NCBI RefSeq assembly: GCF_047601025.1
Contig: NZ_JASGJZ010000001.1
Coordinates: 3,720,001 to 3,784,000 of the forward strand
Direction: 5' to 3'
DNA from: Pseudorhodoferax sp047601025
GTDB taxonomy: Bacteria; Pseudomonadota; Gammaproteobacteria; Burkholderiales; Burkholderiaceae_C
DNA: 64,000 bases
Part shown: positions 30,487 through 38,605 of the stretch, in pieces
Layout of the letters: each line of letters opens with the position of its first letter
How positions within the stretch are numbered: the first letter of the stretch is position 1
Made by a program: the position numbers and the translations under genes
Notes under the pieces: generated by a model
Told to the model about the DNA's origin: nothing
Database searches by the model: none
Seen by the model: the letters and a program-made list of their open reading frames with translations, nothing else

Positions 30487-31620
30487 TCACCAGGCCTCGA
30501 ACACGTCTTCGGCAATGCCGAAGGCGGTGCTGGCGCCGGTGCCGCTGGTGACGATGACCAGGCGCGTGGCATCGTCGGGCGCGTCGATCAGGCAGTCGCC
30601 CTGCGGCGACGAGGGGTAGACGCCGACCCAGCGCTCCAGCACGCGGGGCTGCTCCAGGTGCAGCGCCTTTTGCAGCTGCTCGAGCATCAGCGTGTCCACG
30701 CGCTCGCTGGCGAACGGCATCGGCGCGCCCGGGCTGTAGTGGTGCGAGTCGCCCACGACCAGCGAGCCGTCGGCGCTTTGCACGGCGATCAGGTGGATAC
30801 CGTGTTCCAGCGCCTCGTTCTCCGCCTCGCCCTGGATCTGCTCGAGCAGGCGGGCGGCCGCGGGCAGCGCGCTGTAGCCGTGGTAGCGCACCAGGCTCAG
30901 GTCGGACATGACCGAGCCGGGCAGCTGGAAGCCCGCAGGCGTCGCCACGCGCAGCATCTGCAGCTGGCACAGGCGGATGGGGTAGGCGGACAGGCGCTGG
31001 GCGTACAGGCCGTTGATGTCGATGTTGGTGCAGACGGCCACGCGCTCGGCCCGCAGCACGCCGCGCGAGGTGCGCACCTGCGGCGCGGCGGCTTCGAGCA
31101 CGGCCTCGTTGAAGCGGAAGGTCACGCCCATCTGCTGCGCCAGCCAGTGCGTCAGCTGGCCGATGGCGACGCGCGATTCGACGCGCATCTCGTGCGGGCT
31201 GTAGAGCACCGACTGGGCCGCGTCCAGCCGCAGTTGCGGCGCGCGTCCGGCGGCCTGCGCGGGCGTGAGCAGTTCGCACCCTGCGGCCATGTCGGTCTGC
31301 ATGAACTCTTCGAGCACCGCGTGCGCACGGGGGCGGAAGGCCGTCACGTACAGGCCGCGGTGGATCACGTCGATGCCGGCCTTGGGCGCCACGTCGGCCC
31401 AGACCTCGCGGGCGCGGCGTGCGCGCCGGTGGGTGTCGCCCGCGCCCTGGCCGGTGACGGTGACGAAGCCGAAGTTGCGCACGGAAGCGCCCACGCAGGC
31501 GGCGTCGCGTTCGACCACGCACACGCGCAGGCCGCGCTGCGCGGCGACGTAGGCATGGGCCAGGCCCACGATGCCCGCGCCGACGACGATGAGGTCGAAG
31601 CTGGTGTTGGATTCAGTCAT
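30487..31620 (-). CDS. Phosphonate-associated FAD-dependent oxidoreductase (TIGR03364 type)
   Basis: 377 residues of the D-amino-acid oxidase/glycine oxidase fold. The dinucleotide motif V-V-G-A-G-I-V-G-L-A-H-A lies near 12-23, the A-S-V-R-N-F-G-F stretch near 45 and the FAD C-terminal motif T-S-G-T-G-A-S-T near 358. The N-F-G-F segment marks the family that accompanies phnX and AEP transporters. Family members are reported to oxidise AEP or N-alkyl AEP to phosphonoacetaldehyde. Here it stands where phnW would be, so it probably feeds PhnX directly; this is inference from context. Confidence 0.88.
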   Translation of the reverse strand: MTESNTSFDLIVVGAGIVGLAHAYVAAQRGLRVCVVERDAACVGASVRNFGFVTVTGQGAGDTHRRARRAREVWADVAPKAGIDVIHRGLYVTAFRPRAHAVLEEFMQTDMAAGCELLTPAQAAGRAPQLRLDAAQSVLYSPHEMRVESRVAIGQLTHWLAQQMGVTFRFNEAVLEAAAPQVRTSRGVLRAERVAVCTNIDINGLYAQRLSAYPIRLCQLQMLRVATPAGFQLPGSVMSDLSLVRYHGYSALPAAARLLEQIQGEAENEALEHGIHLIAVQSADGSLVVGDSHHYSPGAPMPFASERVDTLMLEQLQKALHLEQPRVLERWVGVYPSSPQGDCLIDAPDDATRLVIVTSGTGASTAFGIAEDVFEAW

Positions 31621-31704
31621 GGTGTGTGCAAGAAGTGGTTTGCATGGAATCGGCCTCCAGCGCCTGCTGTACGAGCGCTGGCAGCGAGAGGAAAACGAGC
31701 GTCC

Positions 31705-33414
31705 CTAGCGTCCCGCCCGCCGCCATGCCTGCGTGCTGTGCTGCATCCACAGCCCCAGCAGGTGGTAGAGGCCAGTGGCGGCCACCGATGCCAGCACGAT
31801 CAGCACCGCCATCGCGGCGGCGGCGCCGGTCTCGCCGGACTCGTCGAGGTTGAGGATGGCGACCGAGGCCAGCTTGGTGTCCGGCGAGTAGAGGAACACC
31901 ACGGCGGAGATGGTGGTCATCGCATTGATGAAGAAGTAGCGCGACACGTCCAGCAGCGCGGGCAGGCAGATCGGCAGCGTCACCTTCCAGAAGGTCTTGT
32001 ACAGCGGCACCTTCAGCGAGTCGGAGGCGGCCTCGAATTCGCCGTCCAGCGCCTTGAGCGCCGTCGTCAGCGTCAGGTGGCCGGTGGTGTAGAAGTGCAC
32101 GGTCGTGCACAGCACCAGCAGTGCCAGCGTCTGGTACAGGCCCCCCAGCGGGTTGCCCGGCGCATTGAAGAAGAAGATGTAGCCCAGGCCCAGCACCAGG
32201 CCGGGCACGGCCATCGGCAGCATCGCCAGCAGCCGCAGCAGGGCGCGCACGGCGGGCATGCCCTGGGTCTTCTCCAGCAGGTACGCGCCGACGAACACGA
32301 CCGCCGGGCCGATCACGGCCGTGGCCGCGGCCATCTTCAGGCTGTTGAGCATCGCGTCGCCCACTTCGCCCTCCACCAGGCCGTAGATGTAGTGGTGCAG
32401 GCCGGGGCTGAGGTTATAGGGCCAGAACTTGGCGAGCGAGGCGAACACCGCCATGCCGAACATCGCCAGCATCAGCGCGCAGACCAGCACGCAGAACGCC
32501 GTCATCAGGGCATCGAAGCGCGGCGAGCGCCTGGGCGCCAGCGGCACGGCCCGGGCCGTGAGCATGGCCGACTGGCGGCGCTGCACATGCCAGTCCACCA
32601 CGAAGGTCAGCACGGCGGGCAGCAGCAGCAGCAGGGCGACGACGGCGCCGCGCTGGAAATCCTGCTGGCCGATGACGAGCTTGAACACGTCGGTCGCCAT
32701 CACGTTGAAGTTGCCGCCCACCACCTTCGGGATGCCGAAGTCCGTCAGCACCAGCGTGAACACCACCAGCGCGGCGGAGATGAGGCCGTACTTGGCGCCG
32801 GGCAGCGTGATCGTGACGAACTTGCGCCAGGTGCTGGTGCCCATCGAATCGGCCGCCTCGTACAGCCGTGCGTCGGCCATCGACAAGGCGGTGACCAGGA
32901 TCATCAGCGCGTGCGGAAACACCGCGAAGCATTCGGCCAGCACGATGCCCGAGGCGCCGTAGATGCCGTCGAAGCCCAGCGCCAGCCAGAACTGCTTGCC
33001 GATGCCCTGGTTGCCGAACCAGTAGATCAGCGCGATGGCCGACAGCATCGACGGCGCCAGCAGCGGCAGCAAGGTGATGGTGCGCAGCAGCCCCTTGAGT
33101 GGCATGCAGCTGCGCGTGAGCGCATAGGCGAAGGTGAAGGCCAGCGGGATCACGATGGCGGTCACCAGCAGCGACACCCACAGGCTGTTCCAGAAGCTGT
33201 GCAGCAGCGCGGGCGATGCGAGGTAGCCGACAAAGGCCTGCCAGGCGCTGGCCTGCGTGGAACCGGGCGCGAAGGCGTGCAGCAGGATCGCCAGCAGCGG
33301 CCCGGCCAGAAAGACCAGCAGCAGCAAGGCGATGGCCAGCAGCACGCCGTGGGCGATGCGCTCCGTCCAATGGGTGTGCAGCCGCAGCGGCGCGCCTTTG
33401 ACGACGAAAGTCAT
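31705..33414 (-). CDS. AEP ABC transporter permease, two domains fused
   Basis: 569 residues with about 12 membrane helices and two copies of the binding-protein-dependent permease domain. The cytoplasmic EAA-type loops are E-A-A-D-S-M-G-T-S near 185 and E-A-A-S-D-S-L-K-V-P near 480, each followed by F-x-x-V-T-L-P. Two-domain fused permeases (FbpB-like) are the rule in the Burkholderiales AEP importer, replacing separate PhnU and PhnV. It lies 12 bp after phnT and 84 bp before the FAD oxidoreductase gene. Confidence 0.93.
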   Translation of the reverse strand: MTFVVKGAPLRLHTHWTERIAHGVLLAIALLLLVFLAGPLLAILLHAFAPGSTQASAWQAFVGYLASPALLHSFWNSLWVSLLVTAIVIPLAFTFAYALTRSCMPLKGLLRTITLLPLLAPSMLSAIALIYWFGNQGIGKQFWLALGFDGIYGASGIVLAECFAVFPHALMILVTALSMADARLYEAADSMGTSTWRKFVTITLPGAKYGLISAALVVFTLVLTDFGIPKVVGGNFNVMATDVFKLVIGQQDFQRGAVVALLLLLPAVLTFVVDWHVQRRQSAMLTARAVPLAPRRSPRFDALMTAFCVLVCALMLAMFGMAVFASLAKFWPYNLSPGLHHYIYGLVEGEVGDAMLNSLKMAAATAVIGPAVVFVGAYLLEKTQGMPAVRALLRLLAMLPMAVPGLVLGLGYIFFFNAPGNPLGGLYQTLALLVLCTTVHFYTTGHLTLTTALKALDGEFEAASDSLKVPLYKTFWKVTLPICLPALLDVSRYFFINAMTTISAVVFLYSPDTKLASVAILNLDESGETGAAAAMAVLIVLASVAATGLYHLLGLWMQHSTQAWRRAGR

Positions 33415-33426
33415 GGTGCGGGCCTT

Positions 33427-34515
33427 TCAGGAGGCTTCGGGGCGCGGGAACACGCGGAACTTCTCCGTCTGCAGCGCAAAGCCGATCGGCGCGCCGGCGC
33501 GCACCTGCATGTCGGCCATCTGGTGGGCCGACAGCTGCAGCTGCAGCGCCTGCCCGTCCCACTGCGGCACCTCGACCTCGGCCAGGCAATGGCTGCCCAG
33601 GAACTCCACCTGGCGTACCGTGCCGTGCACGCTGGCGGCGCCGACGGCGCCGCTCGGCAGCCAGTCCTCGGGACGGAAGTAGATGGACACGGCGCTGCCG
33701 GGGCGGTATTCGGCGCTGGCGGCGCTCTCGCAGCCGAGCACCTGCTGGCCGCAGCGAAAGCGCCGCCCGCCTTCGGCCACCGCGTCGAGCCGGTTGGCCT
33801 TGCCGACGAACTCGGCGACGAACGGCGTGGCCGGCTCGCGGTACACCTGCATCGGCGTGCCCACCTGCTCGATCACGCCGCCGCGCATGACGACGATGCG
33901 GTCGGCCACCGTCAGCGCCTCTTCCTGGTCGTGCGTGACCATGATGGTCGTCACGCCCAGGCTCTGCTGCAGCGCGCGGATTTCGTTGCGCAGCCGCACG
34001 CGCACGATGGCGTCCAGTGCGGACAGTGGCTCGTCGAGCAGCAGCAGGCCCGGCGAGGTGGCCAGCGCGCGGGCCAGGGCCACGCGCTGCTGCTGGCCGC
34101 CGGACATCTGCGCCGGATACTTGTGCCCGCTGCCCGGCAGCCCCACGAGCTGCAGCAGCTCCTGCACGCGGCTGTCCACGGCGCTGCGCGGCTGCTTGCG
34201 ATTGACCAGCCCGTAGGCCACGTTGTCGGCGATCGTCAGGTTCGGAAACAGCGCGTACGACTGGAACACGATGCCGTAGTCGCGCTGCGCGGGCGGCAGC
34301 AGCGAGATATCGCGCCCCGCCTGCTGCAGCGTGCCGCTGCTTTGCGTCTCCAGCCCCGCGACGATGCGCAGCAAGGTGGTCTTGCCGCAGCCCGACGGCC
34401 CGAGAAAGCAGATGAACTCGCCCCGCCGGATGCTCAGGCTGATGTCGTCGAGTGCGGTGAATGCGCCGAACGACTTGTGGATGTGCTCGATGTGCAGGTA
34501 CGTCTCTGGGGACAT
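33427..34515 (-). CDS. phnT: AEP ABC transporter ATP-binding protein
   Basis: 362 residues. Walker A G-P-S-G-C-G-K-T-T near 42, Q-loop V-F-Q-S-Y-A near 84, signature M-S-G-G-Q-Q-Q-R near 138, Walker B L-L-L-L-D-E-P near 158, H-loop M-V-T-H-D-Q near 193, then a C-terminal TOBE-type domain of about 120 residues. It drives import of 2-aminoethylphosphonate with the fused permease and PhnS. It lies 23 bp downstream of phnS. Confidence 0.94.
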   Translation of the reverse strand: MSPETYLHIEHIHKSFGAFTALDDISLSIRRGEFICFLGPSGCGKTTLLRIVAGLETQSSGTLQQAGRDISLLPPAQRDYGIVFQSYALFPNLTIADNVAYGLVNRKQPRSAVDSRVQELLQLVGLPGSGHKYPAQMSGGQQQRVALARALATSPGLLLLDEPLSALDAIVRVRLRNEIRALQQSLGVTTIMVTHDQEEALTVADRIVVMRGGVIEQVGTPMQVYREPATPFVAEFVGKANRLDAVAEGGRRFRCGQQVLGCESAASAEYRPGSAVSIYFRPEDWLPSGAVGAASVHGTVRQVEFLGSHCLAEVEVPQWDGQALQLQLSAHQMADMQVRAGAPIGFALQTEKFRVFPRPEAS

Positions 34516-34538
34516 GGCCGGGCCGCCTTCGCGCGCGA

Positions 34539-35567
34539 TCACTTCTTCGGTTCGCTCTTGGCGTCGTAGCGCTTGGACCACTCGGCCAGGATGCGCTCGC
34601 GGTTCGCGGCGGACTGGTCGAAATCCATCTTGACCAGGCGCGACTCGTAGTCGTCCGGGATGTTCGCCAGCTTGGGCGCGACGCCGGGCATGGCGGTGAT
34701 TGCGAAGTTCTTGCCGTACAGCACCATCGCGTCCTTGGACGAGGCCCAGTCGGCCAGCTTCTTCGCGGCGTCCAGCTTCTTCGTGCCCTTGTGGATCGCC
34801 AGGCCCTCCAGGTCCCAGCCCAGCCCTTCCTTGGGAAAGACCAGCTCGATCGGCGCGCCCTTGGCCTTGGTGCTGTGCGCGCGGTACTCGAACGAGATGC
34901 CGGCCACGTACTCGCCCTGCGCCGCCATGTTGCAGGGCTTGGAGCCCGAGTGCGTGTACTGCGCGACGTTCTCGTGCAGCGCATCCATGTACTTCCAGCC
35001 GCCGCCCTTGCCGCCGTCGTCGCCCCACAGCTGCAGCCAGGCCACCACGTCGAAATAGCCTGTGCCCGACGAGGCTGGGTTGGGCATCACGATCTGTCCC
35101 TTGAACGCGGGCTGGGTCAGGTCGTGCCAGCTGGTGGGCAGGGGGATGTTGCGCTTCTTGGCCTCCACCGTGTTGAAGCAGATGGTGGCGCCATACACAT
35201 CCATGCCCCACCAGGCGGGCGGGTTTTTCTTGTCCCGGTACTGCGGCGAGATGGCGCCCAGGTTGGCGGGCGCATAGGGTTCGAGCATGCCTTGCTGGCC
35301 GAACAGCGCCAGGCTGGATGCCGCCACGCCCCAGATCACGTCGGCCTGCGGGTTGGCCTTTTCGGCGATCAGCTTGGCGGTGATGACGCCGGTGGAGTCG
35401 CGCACCCATTTCAGCTCGATCTCGGGGTGCGCCTTCTTGAAGCCCTCCTGGTAGGCGCGCAACTGGTCGGTCTCCAGCGCGGTATAGACCGTCAACTGCG
35501 TGCCTTGTGCATGGGCCGCGCCGCTTGCGGCCAGCAGGCCTGCCAGAAGTGTTTTCCAGGCTTTCAT
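34539..35567 (-). CDS. phnS: AEP ABC transporter substrate-binding protein
   Basis: 342 residues with a Sec signal (L-L-A-G-L-L-A-A-S-G-A-A-H-A) and mature start T-Q-L-T-V-Y-T-A-L-E. It is an iron/spermidine-type type-2 binding fold, matching TIGR03261-like AEP receptors by P-N-P-A-S-S-G-T-G-Y near 195 and W-G-D-D-G-G. Adjacent ATGs at 35570 and 35567 are both possible; AAGGAGTC is best spaced to the second. First gene of the minus-strand AEP operon, divergent from phnR. Confidence 0.93.
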   Translation of the reverse strand: MKAWKTLLAGLLAASGAAHAQGTQLTVYTALETDQLRAYQEGFKKAHPEIELKWVRDSTGVITAKLIAEKANPQADVIWGVAASSLALFGQQGMLEPYAPANLGAISPQYRDKKNPPAWWGMDVYGATICFNTVEAKKRNIPLPTSWHDLTQPAFKGQIVMPNPASSGTGYFDVVAWLQLWGDDGGKGGGWKYMDALHENVAQYTHSGSKPCNMAAQGEYVAGISFEYRAHSTKAKGAPIELVFPKEGLGWDLEGLAIHKGTKKLDAAKKLADWASSKDAMVLYGKNFAITAMPGVAPKLANIPDDYESRLVKMDFDQSAANRERILAEWSKRYDAKSEPKK

Positions 35568-35641
35568 CATGACTCCTTGTCGGGTGGAAGAAGGAAGAGG
35601 ACGAAAGCCTTCTAGCAATATGGATGCCAGTTCTTGATTGA

Positions 35642-35657
35642 AGATTGTAGACAATCT
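35642..35657. promoter_or_regulatory. PhnR operator (perfect palindrome)
   Basis: AGATTGT-AG-ACAATCT is a perfect 16-bp palindrome in the phnS/phnR gap. It matches the TnGTnnnACnA style of FadR-subfamily GntR sites. It overlaps a possible plus-strand promoter (TTGAAG at 35638-35643, 18 bp, TAGAAT at 35662-35667), so PhnR could control both directions. Confidence 0.75.
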
Positions 35658-35677
35658 GCAATAGAATCAGGCCATCC

Positions 35678-36406
35678 ATGAGCGAAGCCACCCCGCACAG
35701 CACCGCCATTGCACTGTTGCAGCGCAACTCGCTGGCTACTTTGGTGCAGGCCGAGATCGAAAAGCGCATCCTCGACGGCAGCCTGCCCGCGGGCGGCAAG
35801 CTCACCGAGGCGGCGATCGCCGAGCGCCTGGGCGTCTCGCGCGGCCCGGTGCGCGAGGCGTTCCGCATGCTCGACGAGGCGGGCCTGGTGCAGACCGAGA
35901 AGAACCGGGGTGTCTTCGTGCGCAGCGTGTCGCTGCAGGAGGCGCTGGAGATCTTCGAGCTGCGCGCGCTGCTCGAGCAGCACGTGGGCGCCAAGGCCGC
36001 CGAGGTCGCCACGCCCGCCGACGTGCGCGCGCTCAAGGCGCTGCTGCGCGACATGGCGCAGGCCGCGCGCGACGGCGACATGGATGCCTACCACCGGCTC
36101 AACCTCGGCTTCCACGACCGGCTCTTCGCGCTGGCCGGCAACCGCAAGCTCACGGACACCTACCAGCGGCTGGTCAAGGAGCTGTCGCTGTTCCGGCGCC
36201 AGAACCTCAGCGCCGAATCCATGCGGCGCTACACGGCCGAGCACAGGGACATCGTCAAGCACATCGCGGCCGGCGACGCCCAGGCCGCCGGGCAGGCCAT
36301 GTACCGGCATGTGATGGGCAGCCGCGAACGAACCCTGGAGAACTACCGCCGCCAGCATGGCGAGCCCGGACCCGCCGCCGCATCCGTGCCGCCCCCGCAG
36401 TCATGA
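35678..36406 (+). CDS. phnR: GntR-family regulator of phosphonate use
   Basis: 242 residues: winged helix (I-A-E-R-L-G-V-S-R-G-P-V-R-E-A-F near 48-63) and a FadR-type FCD helical domain with the metal-binding pattern F-E-L-R-A-L-L-E near 93 and F-H-D-R near 147. This is the Burkholderiales phosphonate-associated regulator (TIGR03338 type). It is divergent from phnS across an AGATTGT palindrome and shares ATGA with the EamA gene. Effector not determined; AEP or phosphonoacetaldehyde would be logical. Confidence 0.92.
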   Translation: MSEATPHSTAIALLQRNSLATLVQAEIEKRILDGSLPAGGKLTEAAIAERLGVSRGPVREAFRMLDEAGLVQTEKNRGVFVRSVSLQEALEIFELRALLEQHVGAKAAEVATPADVRALKALLRDMAQAARDGDMDAYHRLNLGFHDRLFALAGNRKLTDTYQRLVKELSLFRRQNLSAESMRRYTAEHRDIVKHIAAGDAQAAGQAMYRHVMGSRERTLENYRRQHGEPGPAAASVPPPQS

Positions 36407-37272
36407 CGGGTGGCCTGACCACCCCGATCGTGCTCGCCGTGCTGCTGGGCGCGCTGCTGCACGCATCGTGGAACGCGCTCATCAAATCGGCCGCCGACAA
36501 GGCGCTGGACACCGCGCTCATCCACGCGCTGGGCGGCTTCGTCGGCCTGGCGCTGCTGCTGGCCTGGGGCGGGCCGCGCGCGGCGGCCTGGCCGTACATC
36601 GCCGCCAGCATCGTGGTGCACGTGGCCTACTACGCTACGCTGGCCGCCGCCTACCAGCACGGCGACCTGGGGCTGACCTACCCGGTCATGCGCGGATCGG
36701 CGCCGCTGCTGGTGGCGTTGGCCGGCAGCCTGGTGCTGGGCGAGCGCATCGCCTGGATCGCATGGCTGGGCGTGCTGGCGATCAGCCTGGGCGTGCTGGC
36801 GCTGGGCTTCGCGGGCCGCCACGCGCCTGGCGGCAGCCACCGCAAGGCGCTGGGCTTCGCGCTGACGAATGCCGCGCTGATCGCCGTCTATACCGTGATC
36901 GACGGGCTGGGCGTGCGCGCAGCGGGCGATGCGGTGGCCTATGTGGCCGCGCTGTTCATGCTAGATGCCGTGCCGTACTTCACGATGGTGATGGCGCGCC
37001 GCGCACCGGCGCAGCGCAGCGAGGCATGGGCCTACATGCGCCGGCGCTGGCCGGTGGCGGGGCTGGGCACCTTGGCCTCGCTGACCAGCTACGGCATCGC
37101 GCTGTGGGCGATGACGCGCGCGCCCGTGGCCCTGGTGGCGGCGCTGCGCGAGACCTCGGTGCTGTTCGCCGTGCTGATCGGCGCGCTGTGCTTCGGCGAA
37201 CGCCTGGGCGCGCCCAAGGTGCTGGGCGTGTCCATCATCGTCGCGGGGGTGTGGCTGTTGCGGCTGGGGTAG
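36403..37272 (+). CDS. Phosphonate-associated EamA/DMT-family membrane protein
   Basis: 289 residues with ten hydrophobic segments in two EamA halves (A-L-L-H-A-S-W-N-A-L-I-K-S near 17-29 and the second W-L-L-R end). The H-A-S-W-N-A-L-I-K start and its coupling to phnR by ATGA match the phosphonate-utilisation-associated putative membrane protein (TIGR03340 type). Drug/metabolite exporters of this fold move small molecules; the substrate is unknown, but an amine, aldehyde-derived product or alternative phosphonate is plausible. Confidence 0.88.
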   Translation: MTGGLTTPIVLAVLLGALLHASWNALIKSAADKALDTALIHALGGFVGLALLLAWGGPRAAAWPYIAASIVVHVAYYATLAAAYQHGDLGLTYPVMRGSAPLLVALAGSLVLGERIAWIAWLGVLAISLGVLALGFAGRHAPGGSHRKALGFALTNAALIAVYTVIDGLGVRAAGDAVAYVAALFMLDAVPYFTMVMARRAPAQRSEAWAYMRRRWPVAGLGTLASLTSYGIALWAMTRAPVALVAALRETSVLFAVLIGALCFGERLGAPKVLGVSIIVAGVWLLRLG

Positions 37273-37353
37273 CGACACGGGGCACGGGCATGGTTCGTGC
37301 GCCGAGCAGGGAACCGCATCCCGGCGCCTGGACGAGGAGCGCCGCCAGGTGCG

Positions 37354-37376
37354 CCATATGCACCCGCCGCATATGG
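37354..37376. promoter_or_regulatory. Palindrome upstream of the ssu operon
   Basis: CCATATG (37354-37360) and CATATGG (37370-37376) are perfect 7-bp inverted arms with a 9-bp spacer, 80 bp before the first ssu ATG. The size suits a LysR-type site such as CysB/Cbl/SsuR, which usually control sulfonate genes. No regulator gene adjoins it. Confidence 0.45.
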
Positions 37377-37455
37377 AAGCCTGGTTTTCTTCGTTCCCTT
37401 CGCATGGACGGCTGCGGACACTGGCCCGCAGTTCCACCACGACGCAGGCTGTTCC

Positions 37456-38481
37456 ATGCACCCCGGCCCCTTCGATCCGCACGCCGACCAATCCCCGTCC
37501 TCCGCCTGGCGCCGCGCCGCCCGTCATTTCCTGGCCGCCGTGCTCGGCGTGCTGGTGCTGGCCCTGGGCACCTACCTGCTGGCGCTGCCGGTGGCCCATG
37601 CCCAGGCGCAGGGTGAGCTGCGCATCGGCTACCAGAAGTCCGCCAGCCTGTTCGTGCTGCAGAAGGCGCAGGGCACGCTGGAGAAGCGGCTGGCGCCGCT
37701 GGGCTTCGGCGTGAAGTGGGTCGAGTTCCCGGCCGGCCCGCAGCTGCTGGAGGGGCTGAACGTCGGGGCCGTCGACGTGGGCTACGTCGGCGAGGCGCCG
37801 CCGATCTTCGCCCAGGCCGCGGGCGCGCAGTTCGTCTACATCGGCTTCGATCCGGCGGCGCCTCGTGCCGAGGCCATCCTGGTGCGGCACGACGCGCCGA
37901 TCCGCAGCGTGGCCGATCTCAAGGGCAGGAAGGTCGCGCTGAACAAGGGCAGCAATGTGCACTACCTGCTGGTGCGCCAGCTGGAGCGGCATGGCCTGCG
38001 GATCGGCGACATCCAGCCCGTCTACCTGGCGCCGGCCGACGGCCGCGCCGCCTTCGAGAGCGGCAGCGTGGACGCCTGGGCGATCTGGGATCCGTTCCAG
38101 GCCGCGGCCGAGAAGGCCACCGGCGCCCGCGTGCTGGCCGACGGCACGCCTGGCGTGGTCAACAACTACCAGTACTACCTGGGCGCGCGCGGCTTCGTGC
38201 AGCAGAACCCGCGGGTGGTGCAGGCGTTGTTCGAGGACGCGGCGGAGCGGGGCCAGTGGCTCAGGAAGAACCCGCGCCAGGCGGCCGAGCTGATCGCGCC
38301 GCTGCAGGGCCTGCCGGTGGACGTGGTCGAACAGGCGCTTCAGCGCTACGAGTTCGGCGTCCAGCCCATCACCCGCCAGGTGGCGGCCGACCAGCAGAAG
38401 ATCGCCGACACCTTCCACGCGCTCAAGCTGATCCCGCGGCCGATCAAGGTCAGCGACGCCGTGGTGTTCGGCCAGGACTGA
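37456..38481 (+). CDS. ssuA: Aliphatic sulfonate ABC transporter substrate-binding protein (copy 1)
   Basis: 341 residues: a long signal region with a hydrophobic helix ending A-H-A-Q-A, then L-R-I-G-Y-Q-K-S-A-S-L-F, the SsuA signature. V-N-V-G/D-V-G-Y-V-G-E-A-P-P and D-A-W-A-I-W-D-P-F follow near 110 and 210. The ligand is an alkanesulfonate by family. It starts the sulfonate operon; a paralogue with the same D-A-W-V-W-D-P-F motif lies at 40655-41638, differing mainly in the ligand-facing segments. Confidence 0.92.
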   Translation: MHPGPFDPHADQSPSSAWRRAARHFLAAVLGVLVLALGTYLLALPVAHAQAQGELRIGYQKSASLFVLQKAQGTLEKRLAPLGFGVKWVEFPAGPQLLEGLNVGAVDVGYVGEAPPIFAQAAGAQFVYIGFDPAAPRAEAILVRHDAPIRSVADLKGRKVALNKGSNVHYLLVRQLERHGLRIGDIQPVYLAPADGRAAFESGSVDAWAIWDPFQAAAEKATGARVLADGTPGVVNNYQYYLGARGFVQQNPRVVQALFEDAAERGQWLRKNPRQAAELIAPLQGLPVDVVEQALQRYEFGVQPITRQVAADQQKIADTFHALKLIPRPIKVSDAVVFGQD

Positions 38482-38605
38482 CGCCGGGAGAGCGGGCCGT
38501 GGCCCGCTGCTCTCCCGTGCCTGCCACCGCCCGGCCCCGGCCGCCGGCGCCGCTGCATCCGGCATCGCCGCCTGATCCTTTCCTCTTCGTCCTTCCTCCC
38601 TTCCC

